Below, one piece after another: positions 42,460-50,941 of a stretch of 64,000 nt of DNA; position 1 is the first letter of the stretch, and each line of letters starts with the position of its first letter. A program made the position numbers and the translations under genes. The DNA comes from Runella limosa DSM 17973 (GTDB lineage Bacteria > Bacteroidota > Bacteroidia > Cytophagales > Spirosomataceae): contig NZ_KI519428.1 in NCBI RefSeq assembly GCF_000482465.1, forward strand, positions 230,168 to 294,167, read 5' to 3'. The notes beneath the pieces are model-generated. The model saw only the letters and a program-made list of their open reading frames with translations. It was not told where the DNA came from and did not search any database.

Positions 42460-44004
42460 ATGTTAATTCAAAACAAATTGTTAATGATATTACAAGCGGG
42501 CAAGTATGCGTTTTTATACGAACAAGGGAGCATTCGTCAGTTAAAACATCAAGGAAAAGAAATAGTTCGGATGATTTATTTTGCCTTACGTGACCACAAT
42601 TGGGGCACGTTTGACAAAGTCATTTTTGATGAAGTTGTTCAAAAAGATGATACTAGCTTTCAAATTCATTATAAGTGTAACCATGTAGATGAAGCTTCTA
42701 CGGCGATTTTTGAGTGGGAGGTAGCTATCAACGGAGCTGACAATGGCACAATTAGCTTTGAAATTTCTGGAAAAGCATTGATAGACGTGCGGAGCAACAG
42801 AGCTGGGTTTTGCGTGTTACATCCTATCAAAGGAATTGCTAATCAGCCCGTTTCTCTTCTTCATGAAGATGGTTCTAGTTCTACTTCCATTTTTCCCAGA
42901 TACATTTCACCAGAAGACCCTTTTCTGATGATTCGTTCGATGACATGGCAAGTGGAGGATGGAGCGGCGTATCGAATGGATTTTGAGGGAGATACGTTTG
43001 AAACCGAAGACCAGCGAAATTGGGGAGATGCGTCTTTTAAAACGTTTTGTACACCCTTGTCCAAACCTTTTCCTGTTTTGCATAAAAAAGGAAATACTGT
43101 TTTTCAACGAATTACGCTTCATCCGCCCGTCGAAAATCCATCTTTGGAAATGAAGCCAGAACAAACCGTTTTGCCCTCGAAAACAACTACCTTTCAGTTG
43201 GGAATTGGGGCGTCGGTTGAGTCGGTAGAATTGGCAAAGGAAGTCATCGACCAGTTGAAAAAACTACAGTTGACGCATTATCGAATCGACCTTGCACTTC
43301 CTTCCGCCTCGTGGATTACTGAATTTTCTACCCATTGCGAAAATGCCTTTGACCTTGGTTTACCTTTGGAAGTAGCCCTTACGATAGGGGAAGAGGAGGA
43401 AAAAAACTTGGAAGAATTTGTGTCAATATGTCAACAGAATCGCTTGAATATCAGTAGTGTGTTGTTGTTTTCTAAAAATGAGGTAACTACGCCGCAACGA
43501 ATCATTGATCTAATTCCAGTATTTAAGAAACAACTTCCAAAGATAAAATTTGGGGTAGGTACCAATTACAATTTTACGGAACTAAACCGCAACCGTTTTG
43601 AGGCCAAAGAAGCCGATTTTGTCACGTTTTCCTACCATCCGCAGGCACACGCTTTTGACAATCTTACGATATTAGAAAATGCCGAAACGCTGCAATACCA
43701 AACAGAAAGTGCCGAACATTTGTATAATAAACCCGTTCACATCAACTTTATTTCGCTACGAGCCCGCGCCAATCCCTACGCTTCTTCCCTTTCGGATGTT
43801 CAAATTCCCATTTCAAAACAAATAGACCCGCGCCAATCGACAGATTTTACAAAAGATTGGTTATCAGAAGTTTTTCGGAGTCTGTCGGCAAGTACAGTGG
43901 CTTCTGCCACGCTTTTACGTACGGTAGGCGAACTGGGAATTCTGTCCCTAGAAGGGACTCCGTATCCTGCGTTTGAAATATTTCCAAAAAAAAATCACCA
44001 TTGA
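42460..44004 (+). CDS. D-apionate lactonase-like protein (ApnL family)
   Basis: 514 aa, no signal peptide. Landmarks recalled from the ApnL family: AGFCVLHPIKG (about 115-125), FPRYISPEDPF (about 147-157) and FETEDQRNWGDASFKT (about 183-198), where the E-D-Q-R-N-W block is highly characteristic. ApnL hydrolyses apionolactone in D-apiose catabolism. No apiose dehydrogenase, kinase or transaldolase gene is adjacent, so the substrate here may differ. The extreme C-terminus runs through an A9 tract (43986-43994), and the end may have been altered by a slip; the domain itself appears complete. Confidence 0.65.
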   Translation: MLIQNKLLMILQAGKYAFLYEQGSIRQLKHQGKEIVRMIYFALRDHNWGTFDKVIFDEVVQKDDTSFQIHYKCNHVDEASTAIFEWEVAINGADNGTISFEISGKALIDVRSNRAGFCVLHPIKGIANQPVSLLHEDGSSSTSIFPRYISPEDPFLMIRSMTWQVEDGAAYRMDFEGDTFETEDQRNWGDASFKTFCTPLSKPFPVLHKKGNTVFQRITLHPPVENPSLEMKPEQTVLPSKTTTFQLGIGASVESVELAKEVIDQLKKLQLTHYRIDLALPSASWITEFSTHCENAFDLGLPLEVALTIGEEEEKNLEEFVSICQQNRLNISSVLLFSKNEVTTPQRIIDLIPVFKKQLPKIKFGVGTNYNFTELNRNRFEAKEADFVTFSYHPQAHAFDNLTILENAETLQYQTESAEHLYNKPVHINFISLRARANPYASSLSDVQIPISKQIDPRQSTDFTKDWLSEVFRSLSASTVASATLLRTVGELGILSLEGTPYPAFEIFPKKNHH

Positions 44005-44054
44005 CCGCAAGTTTTTAGAGGAAGGTGCATCTAAACGAATAAATCTGATTCCAT

Positions 44055-44618
44055 TTGAACGATTTAGAACTTCTTCAAGGACTTCAATCACGTCAAGCGG
44101 TGGCGTTTCGATACTTGGTTGAGCACTATCAAACGAAAGTGTTTAATACGGTATTGGCCATTGTTCAGCACCCCGAAGAAGCAGAAGACGTCGCTCAAGA
44201 GGTGTTTATGGAAGTGTATGAGTCGATTGATAAGTTTAGGGGTGAATCCAAAGTAAGCTCATGGATTTACCGAAAATGGTACGAAAATAGGCAATTAGCC
44301 GAACAACGAACCTACCACAAAAACCATAAAAATGGCTTGCACAAAGGTTGGTGGCCCAATGGAATTCCGAAATTTGACTATCATTTTTCGGAGGACGTAG
44401 CCACAGGAACTCATCACGAATGGTTTGAAAACGGGCAAATGTATAGCCTAAGCACTTACAATAACGAAGGTCAACCCGAAGGGAAACAACAAATGTGGTA
44501 CGTGAATGGGCAAATCAAAGCCAATTATGTCATTCAGAACGGACGGCGATTTGGGCTGCTCGGCGCCAAAGGCTGCATGGGAGAAAACGAACGGGGGGCA
44601 AATTCAATAAAAATATAA
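44055..44618 (+). pseudogene. chimeric ORF: ECF sigma factor N-terminus fused to MORN-repeat (YwqK-like) C-terminus
   Basis: 187 aa from a TTG start. Residues 1-73 are the sigma-70 region 2 of an ECF sigma factor (LLQGLQSRQAVAFRYLVEHY, EEAEDVAQEVFMEVYESID, FRGESKVSSWIYR). At residue 74 (about nt 44274) the text switches abruptly to a MORN/YwqK-like protein (HKGWWPNGIP, THHEWFENGQMY, KQQMWYVNGQIKANY). Region 4, needed for -35 recognition, is absent. A deletion that joined two neighbouring genes in frame is the simplest explanation. A SCO1 gene follows. The fusion could still be translated; as a sigma factor it is not expected to work. Confidence 0.8.
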
Positions 44619-44635
44619 CGTACTTATTTTCAGCC

Positions 44636-45283
44636 ATGTTGACACGTTTTTGTTTTTCTGGATTTGTAGTACTCATAGCTTGTTCTTGTCAACCAACAAC
44701 TGAACAACGAAATACAACCCGATTGCCCTATTATCACACGCCCGATTTTACCCCGCATTGGGTAGAATCGTCGGCCTCAATGGATACCATCCACCAGCTG
44801 AAGAAATTTGTTTTTAAAAATCAAGCGAATCAATGGGTGGATTCGGATTCTTTATGGGGTAAAATTCACGTGGCTAATTTTTTCTTTACGGCTTGCCCAA
44901 GTCTCTGTCCGCGAACGATGGGAAATATGAAAGAATTACAACGTGCATTTCGCAACGATAAAGGTGTAAAGCTGTTGTCATTCAGTGTGTTACCAGAGCG
45001 AGATTCGGTAGCTGTGTTGCGGGCTTATGCGCAACAGCATCAAATTGAGGCAAGTAAATGGGAGTTGTTGACAGGAAATCGTAAAGACATGTATGAAACA
45101 GCGCGTCGGTCGTATTTTGCGGATGAAAATTTGGGGATACGAAAAGGCGAAAACGATTTTTTACATACCGAAAACGTCATATTAGTAGATAAAAATCTTC
45201 GAATAAGAGGAATTTACAATGGCACACTTCCGCTGGAAATCAATCAGTTGGTAGAGGATATAAAAACGTTGAAACTAGAATAA
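44636..45283 (+). CDS. SCO1/SenC-family copper protein, lipoprotein
   Basis: 215 aa from ATG 44636; the longer frame runs through the chimeric ORF in another phase. Lipobox LIAC with C16. Thioredoxin-like fold with the copper motif C87-P-S-L-C91 (FFTACPSLCPRTM) and a likely third ligand His near 173 (DFLHTENVILVD). It probably delivers copper to cytochrome c oxidase or acts as a thiol redox protein in the periplasm. A strong terminator follows. Confidence 0.92.
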   Translation: MLTRFCFSGFVVLIACSCQPTTEQRNTTRLPYYHTPDFTPHWVESSASMDTIHQLKKFVFKNQANQWVDSDSLWGKIHVANFFFTACPSLCPRTMGNMKELQRAFRNDKGVKLLSFSVLPERDSVAVLRAYAQQHQIEASKWELLTGNRKDMYETARRSYFADENLGIRKGENDFLHTENVILVDKNLRIRGIYNGTLPLEINQLVEDIKTLKLE

Positions 45284-45285
45284 TC

Positions 45286-45320
45286 AAAAAAGCCATTGAA
45301 CTGTCCTCAATGGCTTTTTT
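45286..45320. terminator. bidirectional terminator between convergent genes
   Basis: AAAAAAGCCATTGA and TCAATGGCTTTTTT form a perfect 14-bp stem with a 7-base loop, directly after the SCO1 stop and before the AarF stop. Confidence 0.85.
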
Positions 45321-45328
45321 GTGAATTG

Positions 45329-46663
45329 TTATGACATAAGTGCCATTTCTTTCTTACTTCGTAGCCAATCAGGACGTGTGGTTTTAACTTTAGCGCCTAA
45401 CTCATTCAGCATCGAATAGAGTCCAAAATAGGTACGATTGATGTACAAGCCATCTTTGGAACCACGCGCTACTTTTGAATTTCTGATTTCTTCCACTTTG
45501 GCTAGTTCGTCGGCAAATGCATAGACCGAATCAAAGTAAGTATGATCGCCGAAGTCAAACTCATCGACGGCAAAAGGTTTGCCTAACATCACAATCATTT
45601 GTTTAAACAAATCTTTAAACAGGGCTTTTTCGCTTGGTTTGTCTTCTTTGACCAAAAATTCGAGGTTATAGAAGATTTTTTCGATCAATGGATCATCATC
45701 CAGCGTGTCAGGATTGATAAGCGTAAAATAATTGTCGTAAAAGTAGTCAGGAATGACTTTTACACAGCCAAAATCAATGACGCCCATTGTACCATCGGCG
45801 CGCATCAAGAAATTGCCAGGGTGCGGGTCGGCATGAACTTGGCGGAGGCTATGTACTTGGTGGTCATAAAAATCCCAAAGTAATTGTCCAATCCGATTGC
45901 GAACCTCCTGAGACGGATTTGTTTGGAGAAAATCTTTGAGGTGAAACCCGTCCAACCAGTCCATTGTCAAAATCCGTTTGGCCGAAAGGTTGGGGTAGTA
46001 TTTGGGAAAAATGAGCCCGTCGATGTGTTTACACGCTTCCGAAATTTCCACCGAACGACGCAATTCAAGGTCATAGTCGGTTTCTTCCAAAAGTTTGGTT
46101 TCTACCTCTTCGGTATATCGTTCTACGTCTTTTTCATTGAGGCCAAACAAAGTCACTGCCATGGGTTTGACCATTTTCAAATCTGAGCTGATGCTATCGG
46201 CTACGCCTGGGTATTGTACCTTGACGGCCAGTTTCTGACCATTTTTCGAGGCTTGGTGTACTTGCCCAATAGAGGCTGCATTGGCCGCATTGATGTCGAA
46301 TTGGTCGAAGAGTTCGTGCGGAGCTTTGCCAAAGAAATTCCTAAATGTCTTCACGACCAGCGGCCCCGACAGCGGCGGTGCGGAGTATTGCGACATTTGA
46401 AACTTATCGACGTACGCGCGGGGCAAAACGCTGCGATCCATACTGAGCATTTGGGCTACTTTTAAGGCTGAACCCTTCAATTCACTCAAAGACGCATAGA
46501 CGTCGGTGGCGTTGTCTTGGTGCAATTCTTCCCGAGTCGTAGTGGGGTCAATGATTTTTTTGACGTTGTATTTCAGGTAATTCCCGCCAATTTTTGCCCC
46601 TGTTTTTAAGAATTGAGTGGCCCGAGCCACTTTGGAGGTGGGGATACTATCTTGTGTTTTCAT
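45329..46663 (-). CDS. AarF/ABC1/UbiB-family kinase-like protein
   Basis: 444 aa. ABC1 family landmarks: KxGQ-like region (ELKGSALKVAQMLSMD), AAxxSIGQVHQA (about 111-122), VKVQYPG, HADPHPGNF (about 278-286) and VIDFGCVK (about 295-302). Family members are atypical kinases/ATPases linked to ubiquinone or other isoprenoid lipid metabolism. The start overlaps the TetR gene stop by 4 bases, so the pair is coupled and the regulator may control it. Confidence 0.92.
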   Translation of the reverse strand: MKTQDSIPTSKVARATQFLKTGAKIGGNYLKYNVKKIIDPTTTREELHQDNATDVYASLSELKGSALKVAQMLSMDRSVLPRAYVDKFQMSQYSAPPLSGPLVVKTFRNFFGKAPHELFDQFDINAANAASIGQVHQASKNGQKLAVKVQYPGVADSISSDLKMVKPMAVTLFGLNEKDVERYTEEVETKLLEETDYDLELRRSVEISEACKHIDGLIFPKYYPNLSAKRILTMDWLDGFHLKDFLQTNPSQEVRNRIGQLLWDFYDHQVHSLRQVHADPHPGNFLMRADGTMGVIDFGCVKVIPDYFYDNYFTLINPDTLDDDPLIEKIFYNLEFLVKEDKPSEKALFKDLFKQMIVMLGKPFAVDEFDFGDHTYFDSVYAFADELAKVEEIRNSKVARGSKDGLYINRTYFGLYSMLNELGAKVKTTRPDWLRSKKEMALMS

Positions 46664-47295
46664 CGGTTCTGATACATGAATTTTGCTAAATCAACTACGG
46701 TATCCACAATCGAACGCCCCATTAAATCGAAGCCCGTATTCACCGTTTTTTCGATGGCGGTATCCGTTAATTCAAAATTTCGACTGGTATCTTTTACCCA
46801 AAAGTCTAAAATATAAAGCGTGTTGAGCCAAACTGCTTCGGGATATTTATTGGCAATGTAGGGACGAGCAATCACTTCTTTACTTTCGCGCCCTTCGTAC
46901 ATCAAATCATGCGCAAACGTAAAAAAGGCTTCTTTAAAAAGACGAAGCTCTTGGGGATTTTTGGCCGCGACTGGCTGAGGAAGTTTTCGGTAACTATATG
47001 AAACAAAGCTCCGATTGGCCTTGAGCACTTCTACCCATGTATAATAAAAGCCCAACAACTTTTCGCGGACGCTATACCCTTGGTAGGTCGGGTCATTTTC
47101 GGCAGTTTTAAGGGCTTGGTCAAAAAAAGACTTCCATACATCCATTTCAATAGACTCAAACGACGTATAAAATTCGTAGAGTTCAGCCTCTGCCATTTTT
47201 AATTTTTTGGCAAAAGCATAAAAGGAAGCAGGAGTTTGTCCGTTTTCAAGGACATAATCAATATACGACTTACGGATTTTTTCGGCTTTTTCCAT
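46660..47295 (-). CDS. TetR-family-like transcriptional regulator
   Basis: 211 aa. The N-terminal ~50 residues fit a TetR helix-turn-helix (EKAEKIRKSYIDYVLENGQ, FAKKLKMAEAELYEFYTSF); the remainder is an all-helical ligand domain. It overlaps the AarF kinase gene by 4 bases. The divergent 184-base gap to the PBP gene (47296-47479) holds AT-rich promoter sequence with TATAATTG near 47440 facing the PBP gene. Ligand unknown. Confidence 0.82.
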   Translation of the reverse strand: MEKAEKIRKSYIDYVLENGQTPASFYAFAKKLKMAEAELYEFYTSFESIEMDVWKSFFDQALKTAENDPTYQGYSVREKLLGFYYTWVEVLKANRSFVSYSYRKLPQPVAAKNPQELRLFKEAFFTFAHDLMYEGRESKEVIARPYIANKYPEAVWLNTLYILDFWVKDTSRNFELTDTAIEKTVNTGFDLMGRSIVDTVVDLAKFMYQNR

Positions 47296-47479
47296 GATAT
47301 GTAGTCAATCTAAATACACATTAAACAACGAACTGTGCCCTAAAAAGGTTTGGTAAAAGCGGGTATTTAGTTTTGTAAAACAACATGCCGAGTTTTGCAC
47401 GTTTTTTGTATGATTATAAAAAAAATACAGTTAAAAACCGTATAATTGCGTTCTGAGGCGTATTATTTAAGCATCTACT

Positions 47480-49804
47480 ATGGCATTTTTGAACGGAAAG
47501 TACCGTAAACCTATCATTCGATTTTGGCAATTGGCTACCGTTATTATCGGAAGCGCTGTTTTGTACTTGGTAGCAGTCTATTTCAATTTCTTTTGGCTTT
47601 TTGGGGGAATGCCTGAATTAAAAGCCATCGAAAATCCTGAAAGTCAAGTAGCTTCGGAAATCATTTCGGCCGACGGGCAGACGCTCTCAAAATATTTTAT
47701 TGAAAATCGGACGCCTGTTGAGTTTGATCAACTTTCCCCTAACCTTGTAAAGGCGCTTATCGCTACCGAAGATGCGCGTTTTGTGAAACACTCAGGCATC
47801 GACCCCCGTTCTATGTTTCGGGTATTCAAAGGGCTCGTGTCAAGCGACCAAGGTACAACGGGGGGAGGAAGTACAATTACGCAACAATTGGCCAAGAACT
47901 TGTTTCAAACCCGCAGCGACAAATACAAAGGTTCGTTGGGTGATTTGCCGATTATAAAAACCGTTATTGCCAAGACCAAAGAGTGGATTTTGTCGGTGCG
48001 CTTGGAGCGGAATTATACCAAACAAGAAATCATGACGATGTACCTAAACACGGTGTCGTTTGGTAACAACGCCGATGGGATTAAAACCGCTGCAAAGACA
48101 TACTTCAAAAAAGAACCTTGGAACCTCGACCTCCCCGAAGCCGCTTTGCTGGTGGGAATGTTGCAAAACCCTTCTCGTTTTAATCCTCGTTTGTTTAAAG
48201 AGCGGGCTTTGGAACGCCGTAATGTGGTGTTGGGGCAAATGATGAAATATGGTTTCTTAACGGTTGAGGAATTTGCCCAAAATAAACTGAAACCACTTGC
48301 CCTCAATTTTTACATCGAAAACCACAATACAGGGCCTGCTCCTTATTTCCGTGAAGTACTTCGTGATTGGATGAAAACTTGGTTGACACAATACAACCAA
48401 GAAAACGGCACCGATTACGACTTGTACCGCGATGGACTTCGTATTTATACAACGATTGATTCTCGAATGCAGAATTATGCCGAACAGGCAGCCGACCAAC
48501 ACATGCGCGACCAACAGACCAAGTTTTTTACGCACTTCAAAGAGCTTAAAATGAACCCTTGGGTTGTGAAAGGCACAAACGGTGGTTATGCGCCCGATCC
48601 TTATTTTGAAAAAAGGGCTGTACGCAGAAGTTGGCGTTACCGCGAATTAAAGAAAGTGTATGGGGATGATGAGGTGAAGATTTGGCAAGAACTGCGCAAG
48701 CCCATCAAAATGAAGGTTTTCTCGTGGCAAGGCGACCGTGATACGATTATGAGCCCGCTGGATTCGATTAAGTACTACAACAAGTTTTTGCGTATCGGAA
48801 TGGTGTCGATGGATCCGCGAAACGGTGATGTAAAAGCGTGGGTAGGAGGGATTAACTTCAAACACTTCAAGTACGACCAAGTATATCAAGGAAAGCGCCA
48901 GCCAGGTTCTACCTTCAAGCCGTTTGTGTATTGTTCGGCCATCAATGAAAGCTTTGTAACGCCCTGTACGACCATTCGCGATGCGCAGGTTTGTATCGGT
49001 GATTGGTGCCCCAAAAACTCAACGGGTTCTTTCTCGGGGCAAGAACTTACCTTGCGCCAAGCGCTGGCCAAATCGGTCAACTCCATTAGTGCGCGGTTGA
49101 TGAGCATGGTAGGGCCTAAAAAAGTGGTCGAATATGCGCATAAACTAGGGATAAAAAGCCCGATTCCTGCCGAAGTAACCATTTGTTTGGGAACACCCAA
49201 CGTATCTGTTTTTGAAATGGTTAATGCGTATTCGACTTTTGCCAACGGAGGAAAACACGTTCAACCACGTTTTGTAACCCGTATCGAAAATAAAGAAGGA
49301 CAAGTGTTGGCGGAGTTTCCTGTCGATGAAAAAGAGGTGATAAGCCCAAGCATGGCGTATCAAATGTTGTTTATCATGCGTGGAGCCGTTGAAGATCCGT
49401 GGGGAACGGCGCAGCGTCTTCGTACCCAATACGGACTTTCTGAAAACAATGACATTGCGGCCAAAACTGGTACGACGTCAGACTATACCGACGGCTGGTT
49501 TATGGGGATGACTCCTAATTTGGTAACGGGTGTTTGGGTAGGTGGTGAAGATAACCACGTTCACTTCACGACGATGGCGCTGGGACAAGGGGCGCGGATT
49601 GCGATGCCTGCTTGGGGACTTTATATGCAAAAAATATATGCAGACCCTGACTTGGCAGGTAATGAGCGTTCGCCGTATCGTCGCGAGCGTTTTTATAAAC
49701 CCGATGGCATGGAAGCAAATTTGGGTTGCGGTGGTCCTAAATTGGACACCCTCAACACCTACATGCGGCCAAGGGTAACCGACGATGAAAGTATTCTGTT
49801 TTAA
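47480..49804 (+). CDS. class A penicillin-binding protein (PBP1A type)
   Basis: 774 aa. One N-terminal membrane segment (about 15-40). Glycosyltransferase GT51 domain: E97-D98 in ATEDARFVKHSG, GGGSTITQQLAKNL (128-141). Transpeptidase domain: S477-T-F-K480, S532-V-N534 and KTGT near 660. It polymerises and crosslinks peptidoglycan on the outer face of the inner membrane. A long Bacteroidetes-type insert lies between the two domains (about 330-430). No start ambiguity. Confidence 0.95.
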   Translation: MAFLNGKYRKPIIRFWQLATVIIGSAVLYLVAVYFNFFWLFGGMPELKAIENPESQVASEIISADGQTLSKYFIENRTPVEFDQLSPNLVKALIATEDARFVKHSGIDPRSMFRVFKGLVSSDQGTTGGGSTITQQLAKNLFQTRSDKYKGSLGDLPIIKTVIAKTKEWILSVRLERNYTKQEIMTMYLNTVSFGNNADGIKTAAKTYFKKEPWNLDLPEAALLVGMLQNPSRFNPRLFKERALERRNVVLGQMMKYGFLTVEEFAQNKLKPLALNFYIENHNTGPAPYFREVLRDWMKTWLTQYNQENGTDYDLYRDGLRIYTTIDSRMQNYAEQAADQHMRDQQTKFFTHFKELKMNPWVVKGTNGGYAPDPYFEKRAVRRSWRYRELKKVYGDDEVKIWQELRKPIKMKVFSWQGDRDTIMSPLDSIKYYNKFLRIGMVSMDPRNGDVKAWVGGINFKHFKYDQVYQGKRQPGSTFKPFVYCSAINESFVTPCTTIRDAQVCIGDWCPKNSTGSFSGQELTLRQALAKSVNSISARLMSMVGPKKVVEYAHKLGIKSPIPAEVTICLGTPNVSVFEMVNAYSTFANGGKHVQPRFVTRIENKEGQVLAEFPVDEKEVISPSMAYQMLFIMRGAVEDPWGTAQRLRTQYGLSENNDIAAKTGTTSDYTDGWFMGMTPNLVTGVWVGGEDNHVHFTTMALGQGARIAMPAWGLYMQKIYADPDLAGNERSPYRRERFYKPDGMEANLGCGGPKLDTLNTYMRPRVTDDESILF

Positions 49805-49810
49805 GCCCTG

Positions 49811-50941
49811 ATGAAAATCCTCTTAGCCCCTGATAAATTTAGAGGTTCGCTGACCGGACTCGACGTTTGTAACGCCATGCGTGATGGTATTTTGGCCGCC
49901 AACCCAACGGCGGAAGTAATTGCGATTCCAATGGCAGATGGGGGAGAGGGCACGGCCGAAATTTTAACCCAAGATGCGGGTGGTTTTTTTGTAGAAACGG
50001 AAGTGATGGATCCGCTGTGGCGTCCTATCAGGGCGAATTTTGGAATGACTCCCAATCGCCAAACGGCTTTTCTCGAAATGGCCAGCGCTTCGGGGCTCAA
50101 ACTGCTTAGTTCGGAAGAACGAAATCCTTTAAAAACAAGTACTTACGGAACTGGAGAGCTAATAATAAAGGCGTTTGAAGCGGGAGCCAAACACATTATT
50201 TTGGGGATTGGAGGAAGCGCCACTACCGATGCAGGTATTGGAATGGCGGCAGCACTTGGATGGCGTTTTTGCGATAAAACAGGCAATGAACTAGCGCCTA
50301 TCGGCGAAAATTTACTTCATATTGAACAAATTATCCCGCCTGAAAGTCCCTTAATTGACGTAACCATCGATGTAGCTTGCGACGTAACTGCGCCGCTTTT
50401 TGGACCCTCAGGGGCAGCTTATGTTTATGGCCCCCAGAAAGGAGCGGATGAGGCAGCAGTAAAAACCTTAGATGCGGGATTACAACACTTATCAGCAATT
50501 ATTCAACGCGATTTTGGGATAGATTTGGCGTACCAACCTGGTACTGGCGCAGCAGGTGGGCTAGGATTTGGGCTTTTATTTTTTCTCAAGGCTAACCTTA
50601 AAGAAGGCGTCAAAATCGTGATGGAACAAACGCACTTTGAAGAACAACTAGAAGGGGTCGATTTGGTATTGACTGGGGAGGGAAAAATGGATGAACAAAC
50701 CCTGCAAGGGAAGTTGATTGCAGGGATTGCCAGAGCCGCCAAGGAAAGAAATATCCCTGTGATAGCCTTATGTGGAACACTCCTACTGACTACCCACGAC
50801 ATACAGTCGTTGGGACTTTCGTATGCAAGGTCAATTTTGCCCCGCCCAATGGCACTCCCTGAGGCGATTGAATACGCCTATCAGGGAGTGAAGGAAACCT
50901 CACATTCGTTGGTGTCGTTATTTACGCTTCTCCAACAATGA
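49811..50941 (+). CDS. glxK: glycerate kinase
   Basis: 376 aa, full length for the GlxK/GarK family. Landmarks: LAPDKFRGSLTG (5-16), MADGGEGTAE (about 41-50), GIGGSATTDAG (about 133-143), GTGAAGGLGFGL (about 244-255) and LTGEGKMDEQTLQGK. It phosphorylates D-glycerate with ATP, linking glyoxylate or sugar-acid breakdown to glycolysis. It starts 6 bases after the PBP gene. Its 3' end overlaps that of the convergent phosphatase gene by 24 bases. Confidence 0.94.
   Translation: MKILLAPDKFRGSLTGLDVCNAMRDGILAANPTAEVIAIPMADGGEGTAEILTQDAGGFFVETEVMDPLWRPIRANFGMTPNRQTAFLEMASASGLKLLSSEERNPLKTSTYGTGELIIKAFEAGAKHIILGIGGSATTDAGIGMAAALGWRFCDKTGNELAPIGENLLHIEQIIPPESPLIDVTIDVACDVTAPLFGPSGAAYVYGPQKGADEAAVKTLDAGLQHLSAIIQRDFGIDLAYQPGTGAAGGLGFGLLFFLKANLKEGVKIVMEQTHFEEQLEGVDLVLTGEGKMDEQTLQGKLIAGIARAAKERNIPVIALCGTLLLTTHDIQSLGLSYARSILPRPMALPEAIEYAYQGVKETSHSLVSLFTLLQQ

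Noticed and set aside
43986..44054. Frameshift at the A9 tract extending the apionate-lactonase-like protein
   Set aside because: The alternative frame continues about 45 codons but reads through the next gene without any recognisable motif; the domain already looks complete.
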